A DNA stretch of 64,000 nucleotides, taken from JANOSH01 sp031415695 (lineage in GTDB: Bacteria > Actinomycetota > Acidimicrobiia > Acidimicrobiales > Ilumatobacteraceae). Shown one piece after another: positions 26,949 through 36,515 of this stretch. Below the pieces are notes generated by a model, which was not told the DNA's origin, did not search any database, and was given only the letters and a program-made list of their open reading frames with translations. The stretch is from NCBI GenBank assembly GCA_031415695.1, contig JANOSH010000048.1:15120-79119 (forward strand), given 5' to 3'. Positions within the stretch are counted from its first letter, which is position 1. Each line of letters opens with the position of its first letter. The translations under genes and the position numbers were made by a program.

Positions 26949-28088
26949 TCAGTTGACAGGCAGGCCCAGGCCCCGAGCAAGGACAAGGCGTTGGATCTCG
27001 CTGGTACCTTCGCCGATTTCGAGGATTTTGGCATCTCGATAGAACCGGGCAACCGGGTTCTCCTCGATAAAGCTGCTGCCACCAAACACCTGAGTAGCGA
27101 CGCGCGTCGCCGTAACCGCTGCCTCGGTCGAATACAGCTTCGCCATGGCCGCTGCCTGGCTGAATGGCCGCCCGGAATCCTTGAGCCAAGCCGCCTTGTA
27201 CGTGAGATTTGAGGCATTTTCGACCGACACGGCCAGGTCGGCGAGCGCGAAGGCAATCGCCTGATTTCGCCCGATCGGACCACCGAACGCTGTGCGGTGC
27301 TTGGCGTAATCGACCGCCATGTCGAGACACGCCCGCGCGCACCCCAGCGCCAGGGCGGAGATTGCGATTCGACCATCATCCAGAATGGCCAGAAAGTTTC
27401 GGAAACCCTTTCCCGGCGCGCCGAGCAGGTGGTGCTCGGGCACACGAACGCCATCAAGGACAAGGCCGTGGGTATCGCTGGCATGCCAGCCAAGCTTTCG
27501 GTACGCCGGTTCAACGGTGAGACCTGGCGTCCCCGCCTCGACAACAAAACACGAAATGCCAAGGTCGGTGCGAGCAGTGACCGTAATGATCGACGTGATA
27601 TCGGTACCCGAGTTGGTGATGAACGCTTTGGAGCCGTTGATTACCCAATGACCTGCATCGAGAACCGCGCTGGTGCGCGTGTTACCGGCGTCACTGCCGG
27701 CATCGGGCTCGGTCAGGCCGAACGCTCCGAGCCTGCGTCCAGCCACAAGGTCGGGCAGCCAGCGCTGCTTTTGATCCTGCGTGCCGAAGCTAAAGATGGG
27801 GTTTGCGCCAAGACCGACACCGGCTGACAGCGTGATCCCCATCGACTGGTCGACTCGGCCAATCTCCTCGATGGCAACACACAGGGCCGCAAAATCGCCG
27901 CCAGCGCCACCCCATTCCTCCGGGAAGATCAAACCGAACAGACCGAGGTCGGCCATTTTGGCAACCGCCTCAAGCGGAAAGACGTGCGTCTCGTCCCAGT
28001 GTGCGGCGTGGGGGGCGATTTCGGCTTCGGCGAACTCACGCACGACTTTTCGAAAGGCTTCATGGTCCTCGGACAACTCAAATGACAC
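26949..28088 (-). CDS. Acyl-CoA dehydrogenase
   Basis: About 379 residues from GTG 28088, which has a good GAGGAG ribosome site 8-12 bases upstream; an upstream GTG at 28106 is less likely. FAD-dependent alpha,beta-oxidation of acyl-CoA thioesters. Typical landmarks are 'FGLIFPEEWGGAGGDF', 'GAFGLTEPDAGSDAGNTRT', 'ALGCARACLDMAVDYAKHR' and the C-terminal 'FYRDAKILEIGEGTSEIQRL', which carries the catalytic Glu. Chain-length preference cannot be read. It lies downstream of the Rieske gene on the same strand, with a 74-base gap. Confidence 0.94.
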   Translation of the reverse strand: MSFELSEDHEAFRKVVREFAEAEIAPHAAHWDETHVFPLEAVAKMADLGLFGLIFPEEWGGAGGDFAALCVAIEEIGRVDQSMGITLSAGVGLGANPIFSFGTQDQKQRWLPDLVAGRRLGAFGLTEPDAGSDAGNTRTSAVLDAGHWVINGSKAFITNSGTDITSIITVTARTDLGISCFVVEAGTPGLTVEPAYRKLGWHASDTHGLVLDGVRVPEHHLLGAPGKGFRNFLAILDDGRIAISALALGCARACLDMAVDYAKHRTAFGGPIGRNQAIAFALADLAVSVENASNLTYKAAWLKDSGRPFSQAAAMAKLYSTEAAVTATRVATQVFGGSSFIEENPVARFYRDAKILEIGEGTSEIQRLVLARGLGLPVN

Positions 28089-28162
28089 TGCGCTACTCCT
28101 CACCACAATCCGGACCAGTCAGCTTAGCGGCCGTTAAGTAGAGCAGTCACAGCAGTAACGCA

Positions 28163-29473
28163 TCAGGTTTCGACGTAGGACTCCAAGAGCTGTTCGACGC
28201 GGAGTGATTTCGGGATGCGGTCGATTCCGATGGTGCGATCCACGTGTTCGTGGAAATGCCAGATGCGCCGTTCCTGATAATTGATGGGCACACCCCGCAT
28301 CGCCGGTGATTCGAGCGAGCGCTGCATCGGCGCCATGTTCTTTCGGTCCTCCTCCATGATGAGGTCGAAATTGTCCATGCGTCGTTGCCAGTGGGGCGGA
28401 AGCTCGTCACCATCCCAGTCCTTGGGCGCATAGTGGATCCAGTCGAGCCGAGTAGTTGCCTTGTCGATCGGCCAGAACAATAGGAACGGAAAGCCGTAGC
28501 CGGCCATCGGGGAAATGAGATTCGGGAAAATGCTGTAGGCCGAACTCGTAGAACGAATCATCGAGTTGACTGTTGGAATGTCGACAAATCCGGGCTCGGT
28601 AAAATGCTGCCAGTCGGACCAGTCGTACATGCCCTTCATCTCACAGACCCGCTTGGCAAACGGTGTGACCATGCGGCTACATCCATTGGGCAGCAACCCC
28701 ATTGCGGCACCTTTGTTATCGAGAAGCGTGTCGACTCCGGCCGGTCCGCGGGCGTGCACCACCCTGAAGTGGTAGACCTCGAAGAACGCCTCGGCGGTGA
28801 CCTTCCAGTTGCAAGGGATGACCTCGCTTCGCACCGAGACGGTTTGCAACGTTTCGCCGGCAAGTTCTTCGAGTTGGTGAACCACCGGTGCATACATGTC
28901 ACGAAACGGCGTGGCGGTGGGATTCTGGTTGACGAACACCCAGTTGGCCCACACCTCACAACTCATGGCCACGAGGCCCCGTTCGTCGCGACACAGCCCG
29001 ATGAAGTCGCGCTCATCGGGAACGGCGATCAGGCGACCTTGTGTGATGTCGTAGGTCCACCCGTGATACTGGCATTGCAGGTTGCGTGCTGATCCACGCT
29101 TGTCACGTACGACCGGTGCACCACGATGTTGGCAGGTGTTGTAGAAGGCTCTTACCAAACCATCGGCACCGCGTACCACGACAATGGGCACGTCGAGATC
29201 ATCGAACGTGAAGTAATCGCCAGGGTTGGGAATGTCCTCGGCACGCCCGGCCATCACCCACACGTTGGTCCAGAGGTGCTTGCGTTCCAGTTCAAAAAAC
29301 TCGTCGGTGGTGTAGCGCCCAACGGGGATGTCCGGGAACGCTGGGAAGCCCGCAGGGTTGCCGTCACGTGCGTATTCGGCGGCCATTGCAATCTTGATCC
29401 GGTCCAACAGTTCGGCATCCATTCGTACATCTTGTATCGGACGCTTCGTCGTTGTCGTGTCAGGCCGTGCCAT
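28163..29473 (-). CDS. Rieske non-heme iron oxygenase, alpha subunit
   Basis: About 436 residues if started at ATG 29473; ATG 29422 (MDAELLDRIKIAMAAEYARD) is equally plausible and would leave a real intergenic gap. The Rieske 2Fe-2S cluster ligands are in NTCQHRGAPVV and LQCQYHGWTYD (CxH, CxxH). The mononuclear iron site is in 'EAFFEVYHFRVVHARG' (two His). The family hydroxylates or demethylates aromatic or sterol-like substrates and needs a separate reductase, which I do not see nearby. The start region overlaps head-to-head with the carboxyltransferase gene. Confidence 0.9.
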   Translation of the reverse strand: MARPDTTTTKRPIQDVRMDAELLDRIKIAMAAEYARDGNPAGFPAFPDIPVGRYTTDEFFELERKHLWTNVWVMAGRAEDIPNPGDYFTFDDLDVPIVVVRGADGLVRAFYNTCQHRGAPVVRDKRGSARNLQCQYHGWTYDITQGRLIAVPDERDFIGLCRDERGLVAMSCEVWANWVFVNQNPTATPFRDMYAPVVHQLEELAGETLQTVSVRSEVIPCNWKVTAEAFFEVYHFRVVHARGPAGVDTLLDNKGAAMGLLPNGCSRMVTPFAKRVCEMKGMYDWSDWQHFTEPGFVDIPTVNSMIRSTSSAYSIFPNLISPMAGYGFPFLLFWPIDKATTRLDWIHYAPKDWDGDELPPHWQRRMDNFDLIMEEDRKNMAPMQRSLESPAMRGVPINYQERRIWHFHEHVDRTIGIDRIPKSLRVEQLLESYVET

Positions 29474-31136
29474 GATCCAAGCCGTGTCAGTTCCTGCGCT
29501 ATTGGCGCCACTAATCACTTCGCTCGTCGACGTGAGGTCACCTCAGTTTGCGTCGAACACGACCGAGGTCTTGGCCATGCTGGCCGAGATCGATGTCCTA
29601 CTCGATACCGCTGCGGCCGGCGGTGGTCCGAAATCGCATGCCCGACTTGCCGAGCGAGGCAAGCTTCCCGTCCGAGAGCGCATCGCGTTGGTACTTGATC
29701 CCGACAGCCCGTTTCTGGAGGTGAGTGGCCTCGCCGCCTTCGACTCCGACTACACCGTTGGCGGCGGATGCGTCGTCGGTATTGGTGTCGTGGCCGGAGT
29801 CGAGTGTGTCATCTTCGCCTTCGATCCGTCGGTCCTCGGAGGCGCAATGACTCCGTATGTCGTGAAGAAGTGGATGAGAGCGATCGAGATATCGCGCGAC
29901 AACCGGTTGCCGTACATCAGTTTTGTCGAATCAGCCGGAGCCGACCTTCGCAAGGGCGACGACGAGTCGTCCAGCGGGCGCCGAGCTGCTAAGACCGACC
30001 ACTTCGCCGAGTCAGGCCGCTTCTTCTACGAAATGACAGAGCTGTCCAAGTTGGGTATCCCGTCGGTTTGTGTGGTGTTTGGCTCATCTACCGCGGGTGG
30101 CGCCTATCAACCGGGCCTGTCCGACTACAACATCTTCATCAAAGAGCAGTCCAAGGTCTTCCTCGCTGGGCCCCCACTGGTCAAAATGGCGACAGGAGAA
30201 GATTCCGACGACGAAAGCCTCGGTGGTGCCCAGATGCATGCCGAAGTCTCTGGGCTCGCCGACTACCTGGCCGACGACGAGCACGACGCGTTGCGCTTGT
30301 GTCGCGAGGTGGTCTCTCATCTCAACTGGCGAAAACATGGTGCCTCACCAACGCTGCGAGCCGACGAGCCGGTGTACGACAATCAGGAGCTCCTGGGGCT
30401 AATCGGTCGCGATCTGCGCGTGCCAGTCGACGTGCGCGAGGTCATTGCTCGTGTCGTCGATGGGTCTCGCTTCGAGGAATTCAAGCCCCGCTTCGGCACC
30501 ACAATGGTCACGGGTTGGGCGTCGTTGCACGGCTATCCCATCGGTATTGTGGGTAACAACGGCACCATCTTTCCCGACGCAGCCCAGAAGGCCGCCCATT
30601 TCATTCAGCTCTGCAACCAGCAAGACATTCCCCTCGTGTTCCTGCAGAACATCACCGGGTTCATGGTGGGTAAGGAGTACGAGCGAGACGGCATAATCAA
30701 GAAGGGTTCGCAGATGGTGAACGCCGTTTCTAACTCAACCGTGCCTCATTTGACAATCATTGTTGGTTCGTCGTACGGCGCGGGAACCTATGGCATGTCG
30801 GGGCGAGCGTTCGGTAATCGCTTCACGTTCATCTGGCCGCAGTCCAAGATTGCTGTTATGGGTCCGAAACAGATCGCAGGTGTCATGTCTATCGTGCGTC
30901 GAGCCCAAGCAGCCCGGGCTGGAATCCCTTTCGACGAGGACGCTGATCGACGCACGGTTGAACGAGCCGAGAGCGAGCAAGAAGCCGGGTCTCTTGCGCT
31001 CCAGGCAACTGGTGCGATCTCCGATGATGGCATCATCGATCCGCGAGATACCCGAGCGGTGCTGGGCCTGTGTCTGTCTATCGTTCACAACCGAGCGGTA
31101 CGCGGTGCCGAAGGATTTGGGGTTTTTCGCCTGTGA
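29472..31136 (+). CDS. Acyl-CoA carboxylase, carboxyltransferase (beta) subunit
   Basis: About 554 residues from ATG 29472 (MIQAVSVPALLAP); GTG 29484 is an alternative. It transfers CO2 from biotin to an acyl-CoA, as in methylcrotonyl-, propionyl- or geranyl-CoA carboxylases. Typical motifs: 'HARLAERGKLPVRERIALVL', 'ARLMTPxYGVIAAGG'-equivalent 'GGAMTPYVVKKWMRAIEISR', 'SAGADLRKG', 'FGSSTAGGAYQPGLSDYNI' and 'QNITGFMVGKEYERDGIIKK'. The last resembles methylcrotonyl-CoA carboxylase beta subunits. The stop overlaps the alpha-subunit GTG (GTGA), so the two subunits are coupled. Confidence 0.92.
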   Translation: MIQAVSVPALLAPLITSLVDVRSPQFASNTTEVLAMLAEIDVLLDTAAAGGGPKSHARLAERGKLPVRERIALVLDPDSPFLEVSGLAAFDSDYTVGGGCVVGIGVVAGVECVIFAFDPSVLGGAMTPYVVKKWMRAIEISRDNRLPYISFVESAGADLRKGDDESSSGRRAAKTDHFAESGRFFYEMTELSKLGIPSVCVVFGSSTAGGAYQPGLSDYNIFIKEQSKVFLAGPPLVKMATGEDSDDESLGGAQMHAEVSGLADYLADDEHDALRLCREVVSHLNWRKHGASPTLRADEPVYDNQELLGLIGRDLRVPVDVREVIARVVDGSRFEEFKPRFGTTMVTGWASLHGYPIGIVGNNGTIFPDAAQKAAHFIQLCNQQDIPLVFLQNITGFMVGKEYERDGIIKKGSQMVNAVSNSTVPHLTIIVGSSYGAGTYGMSGRAFGNRFTFIWPQSKIAVMGPKQIAGVMSIVRRAQAARAGIPFDEDADRRTVERAESEQEAGSLALQATGAISDDGIIDPRDTRAVLGLCLSIVHNRAVRGAEGFGVFRL

Positions 31137-33088
31137 ACCCGATTACGACTCTCCTCATCGCCAACCGGGGCGAGATTTCCTGCCGCATTAGTCGTACCGC
31201 TCGGGACATGGGCATACGAACTGTTGCCGTGTATGTCGAGGCCGATACCGCCGCGCTCCACGTCAAGCAGGCCGACGACGCAGTCCTGCTTGCAGGCGGC
31301 TCGTATCTCGATGGGGCTGCCGTATTGGCAGCATGCGAGGCCACGGGGGCCAATGCCGTTCATCCTGGCTACGGGTTCTTGTCCGAGAATGCCGGCTTCG
31401 CGCAGAGCGTCCTTGATGCCGGCCTTATCTGGGTCGGCCCGCCTCCCGCCGCGGTAGCCGCCATGGGCGACAAACTCGCCGCCAAAAGGCTTGCGGTGAC
31501 CGCTGGGGTGCCGACGTTGCCGTCGTCGGATGATCCCACCAACGCCGATTCAGTCGGATACCCGCTGTTGGTGAAGGCAGCCGCTGGTGGCGGCGGTAAG
31601 GGGATGCGAGTCGTCAATGCTCCCGACGAACTTGCCGATGCTGTAGCTGCGGCGCAACGCGAGGCGCTCAGTGGCTTTGGTGATAGTCGCGTCTTCCTTG
31701 AGCGTTACGTTGCCCGTTCCCGCCATGTCGAGATTCAAATATTGGGCGACACGCACGGCACCGTCGTGCATCTCGGCGAGCGTGAATGCTCTATCCAGCG
31801 CCGTCATCAAAAGGTCATCGAAGAGTCGCCGTCACCGGTGGTCGATGCAACCATGCGAGCCGAAATGGGTGCCGCGGCTATCGCACTCGCCGAACAGCTC
31901 GGTTACTACTCCGCAGGAACCGTCGAGTTTCTTGTCGATGATGCTCCCGATGCGTCGGGTCGCCGACCCTTCTGGTTCCTCGAAGTCAACACCCGGCTGC
32001 AGGTTGAGCATCCGGTCACCGAATTGGTCACCGGGCTCAACCTGGTGCGCGAACAGCTGCTAGTCGCCATGGGCATGCCTCTTGGGTTCGGCCAGAACAG
32101 CGTTGTTTTCACCGGTCATGCCATCGAGGCGCGGCTCTACGCCGAGGATGCGGTTGCGGGGTTCCTGCCGGCTACCGGCACGCTTCACGCCTTCGAGCCG
32201 GCAACCACCCCGACCGTCCGGTGGGACTCGGGCGTCGAGGCCGGCAGCATTGTCACAACGAACTTCGACCCGATGTTGGCCAAGGTCATCGCCCACGGCC
32301 CCACTAGGGCCGATGCCGCACTTCGGCTCGCTCTCGCCTTAGAACGCACCCATATCGCTGGCGTAACGACTAATCGAGATGTGTTGGTATCGACGTTGCG
32401 GCACACGGCATTCCTGGCTGGCGACACCACCACCGACTTCTTTGAGCGTCACGACCCTGACCGCTCGCGACCACTCGCTCATGACACCAAACGTCGTGCT
32501 GGCATCGGCGCCGCGTTGTGGTTGCAGGGGAACAACCGCGCCGATGCTCCCGTTTTAAACCAGCTCACAACAGGTTGGAGAAACTCGCGGATGCCCGACC
32601 AAAAGACAACGTTCGCCATTGATGACGAGGAGGTTACCGTCTCGTATCACGCTCGACGTGACGGGTCTTTCCTGGTTGATGGCACCACGGTAACCCGATT
32701 GATCTCGTGGACGCCTGGCGGTGTCGACGCCGAGGTCGGCGGCCGCAGAATTCGAGCCCGCATCACCGCTACCGGCGATCGGCTCGTCGTCAACGACGGC
32801 GCTGGCGACATTGATCTGCGGGTCGTGCCCCGATTCTCGTTACCCGGTGACACTCCCACGCCGGGTGGGCTCACCGCACCCATGCCGGGACGAGTACTCA
32901 ATGTCCTGATCGAGGTAGGTGACTCGGTTACACGTGGTCAGGTCCTGATGATCCTCGAGGCGATGAAAATGGAACACCGAATCACTGCACCCGCGGACGG
33001 CGTGGTGATGTCGATTCCGGCTGTGAGTGGTGACCAGGTTCAATTGGGTGCGGTTCTCGTGACGCTCGCCGTTAGAACTTCGGGTTGA
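31133..33088 (+). CDS. Acyl-CoA carboxylase, biotin carboxylase/BCCP (alpha) subunit
   Basis: About 651 residues from GTG 31133 (V/M-NPITTLLIANRGEISCRI). Residues 1-450 are biotin carboxylase: 'AVHPGYGFLSENAGFAQSVL', the ATP-grasp loop 'KAAAGGGGKGMRVV', 'RHVEIQILGDTHG' and 'FLEVNTRLQVEHPVTE'. The C-terminal biotinyl domain has the modified-lysine motif EAMKMEH (about residue 615). It pairs with the beta subunit just upstream, forming one holoenzyme. With the acyl-CoA dehydrogenase and TetR nearby, degradation of a branched acyl-CoA is a reasonable inference. Its 3' end overlaps the convergent HlyD-like gene by 17 bases. Confidence 0.95.
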   Translation: MNPITTLLIANRGEISCRISRTARDMGIRTVAVYVEADTAALHVKQADDAVLLAGGSYLDGAAVLAACEATGANAVHPGYGFLSENAGFAQSVLDAGLIWVGPPPAAVAAMGDKLAAKRLAVTAGVPTLPSSDDPTNADSVGYPLLVKAAAGGGGKGMRVVNAPDELADAVAAAQREALSGFGDSRVFLERYVARSRHVEIQILGDTHGTVVHLGERECSIQRRHQKVIEESPSPVVDATMRAEMGAAAIALAEQLGYYSAGTVEFLVDDAPDASGRRPFWFLEVNTRLQVEHPVTELVTGLNLVREQLLVAMGMPLGFGQNSVVFTGHAIEARLYAEDAVAGFLPATGTLHAFEPATTPTVRWDSGVEAGSIVTTNFDPMLAKVIAHGPTRADAALRLALALERTHIAGVTTNRDVLVSTLRHTAFLAGDTTTDFFERHDPDRSRPLAHDTKRRAGIGAALWLQGNNRADAPVLNQLTTGWRNSRMPDQKTTFAIDDEEVTVSYHARRDGSFLVDGTTVTRLISWTPGGVDAEVGGRRIRARITATGDRLVVNDGAGDIDLRVVPRFSLPGDTPTPGGLTAPMPGRVLNVLIEVGDSVTRGQVLMILEAMKMEHRITAPADGVVMSIPAVSGDQVQLGAVLVTLAVRTSG

Positions 33089-33836
33089 GTACAGCCCTTG
33101 GTGCATCGGCAGCCGCCGTGTCGGTGAAGATTCGGCCTTTGGCGATGAGGCCGGGAACGACCGCCTGTAGCGACGCCGGATCGGCTGGCTGAAGAACGAG
33201 TCGAGCGCTACGGACATTGGGTTGATCTACGTCGGTTGTAAAGTCCGATCGCACACCAGCAACGGTGGCATCGATTGTTCCAAGCCCGGGGACGTCGAAG
33301 CTGGCCTTGCTCCCAACGCGAATATCCGAAGCGACCTTGTATCCGAGAGGCGACTCGAAGAAAAGTCGACCTGGTTCGTAGAGCGTGATGAACGGCGCAC
33401 CGCTGGCGACGGTGCCACCAGCTGGGGCGGTAACTGCTTGGACAATGCCGTCGACTGGAGCCATAACGTCGAGCTTTTCACCTTGGGAGCTGGCTGGCTG
33501 CACCTCGATGGTGGCAAGAACGTCGCCGGCCTTGACGGTGGCTCCAACCTTTGTTTTGAGGTCGAGAATTCGCCCGCTCGCTGTCGAGATCAAAATGACA
33601 GGGTCGACTGTAACCGTCACACGGTCGAGCGCAACCTCGTCGTACTTGACGAGCCTGTCCTTAATCTGGACGACTGCGACGATTACACAGGCGGCCAAGG
33701 CCGCCAGCACAACCAGAAAGCTTGTGAGGCGCCGCGGCGCATGATGCGGCCGCTGCTTCCATTCCTTTGACTGCGCGGAGATAGCGAGTTCGCTAGGGGT
33801 AGCCCGTTGGACCGAACGTTGCGCTGTGGTTTTCAT
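33072..33836 (-). CDS. HlyD-like membrane protein with biotinyl/lipoyl-type domain
   Basis: About 254 residues from ATG 33836 (MKTTAQRSVQRATPS). One membrane anchor at residues about 37-56 (LTSFLVVLAALAACVIVAVV) is followed by an extracytoplasmic region. That region has the barrel-sandwich pattern of membrane-fusion proteins: 'TASGRILDLKTKVGATVKAG', 'VLATIEVQPASSQGEKLDVM' and 'APVDGIVQAVTAPAGGTVAS'. The gene overlaps the upstream glycosyltransferase gene by 4 bases. That pairing resembles Alg8-Alg44-type polysaccharide synthases, where the partner carries an HlyD-like domain, but here no PilZ domain is present. Confidence 0.82.
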   Translation of the reverse strand: MKTTAQRSVQRATPSELAISAQSKEWKQRPHHAPRRLTSFLVVLAALAACVIVAVVQIKDRLVKYDEVALDRVTVTVDPVILISTASGRILDLKTKVGATVKAGDVLATIEVQPASSQGEKLDVMAPVDGIVQAVTAPAGGTVASGAPFITLYEPGRLFFESPLGYKVASDIRVGSKASFDVPGLGTIDATVAGVRSDFTTDVDQPNVRSARLVLQPADPASLQAVVPGLIAKGRIFTDTAAADAPRAVLNPKF

Positions 33837-35434
33837 GCTGGAACTACCTCGTTCTTGGAGGACGCGCCTTTGCTGGCTCGTCGGGACGTGCGCCACTCAG
33901 TGAACCCTTGACGAACAACCACCAGGAGAGAGAGTCCGTAGACCAGGCACAGGAAGAGACTGATGGTTGTAGGTACAGAACTTCGTAGTGGGAAGAGGCC
34001 GATGATGAAGGCCGTGGCAAAGCCAAACATCAGGGCAATTTGGGTAGGCATTGCATCGAGGACCGATGGGATACGACCTTGCTTGTTCGTAACATTCCAG
34101 CTGTATTTCCGACGGAACAATGCCGAGAAAAAGGCGCGGATGTGAACAGGTACTGATGCGATAGCCATACAGTAACTCCAGAAATGAAGTCGACCGACCT
34201 GGTAGTAAATAGCGAGCTGTGTGAGCAACCAGAATGGCGCATATCGTAGGAGCCATCCAACTCCATCAACTCGCAGCGGCTGCACGTAGAACACCAAGAA
34301 GAGCGCTGGCAACAGCATAAAGAACAGGATTGCGAAGCTCTGCAAATAGTGAAGCGCGGGTTGGATGTATTGAATCCTCTGGTCGCGGGTGAGTCCTCGC
34401 ACTCGCCACGGACGACCATGCAGGAGCACCTCGAACGCGCCCCGCGCCCATCGGAACTGTTGCTTCAGGTAGGTAGACACATCTTCGGGTGCTAGACCCT
34501 CGGCAAGTACCTCCGGCACGAAGACGGACTTCCAGCCCGCCTGATGCATGCGCAGAGATGTCCAGATGTCTTCGGAATTCGTTTCGCCGTAAAAGCCATT
34601 CACCTCGGTCAGTGCGGATCGCCGGTACACGAGGTTGGTACCCACACTAAAGACGCTGTTGTACGCATTCTTTCCGGAGCAAATCAAGTCGTAAAAAACC
34701 CTCTGAGACTCATGAGCGGCTTGCGACACCGGGCTGCTGTCACGGTTCCTGTAGCTCTGCGGGCTTTGAACGAAAGCGACTCGCGGATCGACGAAGTGTG
34801 CAAGCGTTCGTTCTAAGAACCCTGCAAGGGGAATGTGGTCGGCGTCGAGGACGGCCACGTAGTCACCCGTCGTCTCAGCCATCGCGGCATTCAAATTGCC
34901 CGCTTTCGCATCGACATGGTCATCTCGAACGTGATACTCGACGCCGATTCGCTCCGCCATCTGGCGAACCCCGTCGTCGACCGCATCGTCGCAGATTATT
35001 GTGCGGTGAGTGAGGGTCATTGCTTTGGCGGCAACGGCCGTGGCCTGAATTACAGCCAACGGTTCGCCGTAGACTGGAATCAGCACATCGATGGTCGGCG
35101 TCCATGCCCCCTGGTTGAGGCGACGACGCGCCTCGTCGACGATGGTCCGGTCGGTCATCTTGTCGCCGGCAAGAATAGTCATAATGGTGACCCCGGCGTT
35201 CGCCAGCAAAATGATCTCGGCGATGATGAGCAATACGTATGAAACCCGCTGTCCGGCGTTATTCGGGTTGAACACGAACAGTGCGTACAACACCCCAGCA
35301 GTTACGGCCGCCAGATAAGCAATCACGGTAGTTCGCTGCAGACGGGGCAGTTCGGGGGCTTGCGTTACGGCTTCACGTTGCAACTCGTCGAGCGTCGGCA
35401 AGACCGAGCGGTCGTCATGAGACATTTCAGACAT
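33833..35434 (-). CDS. Family 2 glycosyltransferase, cellulose-synthase-like
   Basis: About 533 residues from ATG 35434 (MSEMSHDDRSVLPTL). Two N-terminal membrane helices (TVIAYLAAVTAGVLYALFVF and VLLIIAEIILLANAGVTIM) precede the GT-A domain with 'TIDVLIPVYGEPLAVIQATA', 'ICDDAVDDG', the UDP-sugar/metal site VAVLDADHIPL, the 'TNSEDIWTSLRMH' catalytic base region and the processive motif QQFRWARG. Several more helices follow. It should polymerise a secreted polysaccharide at the inner membrane. The usual C-terminal PilZ c-di-GMP domain is absent. The 280 bases upstream show no gene and probably contain the promoter. Confidence 0.9.
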   Translation of the reverse strand: MSEMSHDDRSVLPTLDELQREAVTQAPELPRLQRTTVIAYLAAVTAGVLYALFVFNPNNAGQRVSYVLLIIAEIILLANAGVTIMTILAGDKMTDRTIVDEARRRLNQGAWTPTIDVLIPVYGEPLAVIQATAVAAKAMTLTHRTIICDDAVDDGVRQMAERIGVEYHVRDDHVDAKAGNLNAAMAETTGDYVAVLDADHIPLAGFLERTLAHFVDPRVAFVQSPQSYRNRDSSPVSQAAHESQRVFYDLICSGKNAYNSVFSVGTNLVYRRSALTEVNGFYGETNSEDIWTSLRMHQAGWKSVFVPEVLAEGLAPEDVSTYLKQQFRWARGAFEVLLHGRPWRVRGLTRDQRIQYIQPALHYLQSFAILFFMLLPALFLVFYVQPLRVDGVGWLLRYAPFWLLTQLAIYYQVGRLHFWSYCMAIASVPVHIRAFFSALFRRKYSWNVTNKQGRIPSVLDAMPTQIALMFGFATAFIIGLFPLRSSVPTTISLFLCLVYGLSLLVVVRQGFTEWRTSRRASKGASSKNEVVPA

Positions 35435-35714
35435 TTGAGGCTCCTGAAAGACAATCCACGCGGCACACAAGGAGTTTGTCAGGAAAGTGTCTAACTCACG
35501 TCAAGTGCGAAGCACAACAGTATTGCGACGAATCGACCACTTTTTTCCCACGGCGCAAGCGACCCACGTTCAGTGGAATAAACCAGCGCTCAGGAATGAA
35601 GGCCATGCATGTCCCGTTGAGCATTCATCTAAACGCTTTATGACAGAATCGATGGTTACCTCATCACCGAACACGGTGCTGCGGTTTCTTCTAGTGGTGA
35701 ATTGATTCGATCTC

Positions 35715-36515
35715 CTAACGTCTGAGAGGACGAGTGTGTGCATGAAGCAGTCCGTTGGAGCTAATTGCGGAATCACTGAGATACGTAGGCACGCCGTGAC
35801 GGTCAGTGAACGTTCCTCCCGCCTCTTCGACAACGATCATCACCGCGGCCAAGTCATAAGGCATAACCCCCACGGCATCTACAGCCAGGTCGATAGCGCC
35901 TTCAGCTACCAACATGTGCTGCCAGAAGTCGCCGAACCCACGCGCTCGGTAGGCGCGTTGCTGGAGTTTGACCAATTCAAGCGTGAGTCCGAGATCGTCC
36001 CAACCGGACGAGAATGTGCAACACACTTGGGCCTCTTCGATCGCACTAACGAGCGACACATGCAGACGACGCGACGGACCGGATTCGACGCTCGTATGCG
36101 CACCACCACCAACACACGCCCACCAGCGTTGTCGCATCGCGGGTGCCGATACGACCCCAACGACAGGGCCAAGGTCGCTATGCGTGAGCGCGATGAGCGT
36201 GGCCCAAACCGGCACACCGCGGACAAAGTTCGACGTTCCATCAATCGGGTCGATGATCCACCGCCACGGCGACGACTGGTCGCCAACGACACCATGCTCC
36301 TCGCCGAACAAGCCATGATGCGGCCGCATTTCCAGCACCCGATCCGAGATCGTTGTCTCGGCAGAACGATCGGCCTCGGTGACCTCGGTCCGATTCGCTT
36401 TCCAGTCGAGACTGAACGACCGATTCTTGAAGTACGGCAACGTGATGGCATCAGCTAGATCGGCAAGCTCCAAGGCCAATGCCAACTCGGCTTGTGGGTC
36501 CCAGTGTGGACTCAC
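35715..36515 (-). CDS. hisN: Histidinol-phosphatase / inositol monophosphatase family protein
   Basis: 266 residues of the inositol-monophosphatase fold. Metal-binding and catalytic motifs are 'GEEHGVVGDQSSPWRWIIDP', DPIDGTSNFVRGVPVWATLI and 'VMPYDLAAVMIVVEEAGGTF'. The 'DGTxNFxRGxPxWATLIAL' version is characteristic of actinobacterial HisN (histidinol-phosphatase). The start overlaps the stop of the upstream DMGDH-like gene by 4 bases. The upstream flavoprotein is unrelated to histidine synthesis, so a role on another phosphate ester is possible. Confidence 0.83.
   Translation of the reverse strand: MSPHWDPQAELALALELADLADAITLPYFKNRSFSLDWKANRTEVTEADRSAETTISDRVLEMRPHHGLFGEEHGVVGDQSSPWRWIIDPIDGTSNFVRGVPVWATLIALTHSDLGPVVGVVSAPAMRQRWWACVGGGAHTSVESGPSRRLHVSLVSAIEEAQVCCTFSSGWDDLGLTLELVKLQQRAYRARGFGDFWQHMLVAEGAIDLAVDAVGVMPYDLAAVMIVVEEAGGTFTDRHGVPTYLSDSAISSNGLLHAHTRPLRR

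Noticed and set aside
35435..35714. Small RNA or riboswitch upstream of the glycosyltransferase
   Set aside because: No convincing conserved stem arrangement or terminator was seen; c-di-GMP riboswitch elements could not be matched by eye.
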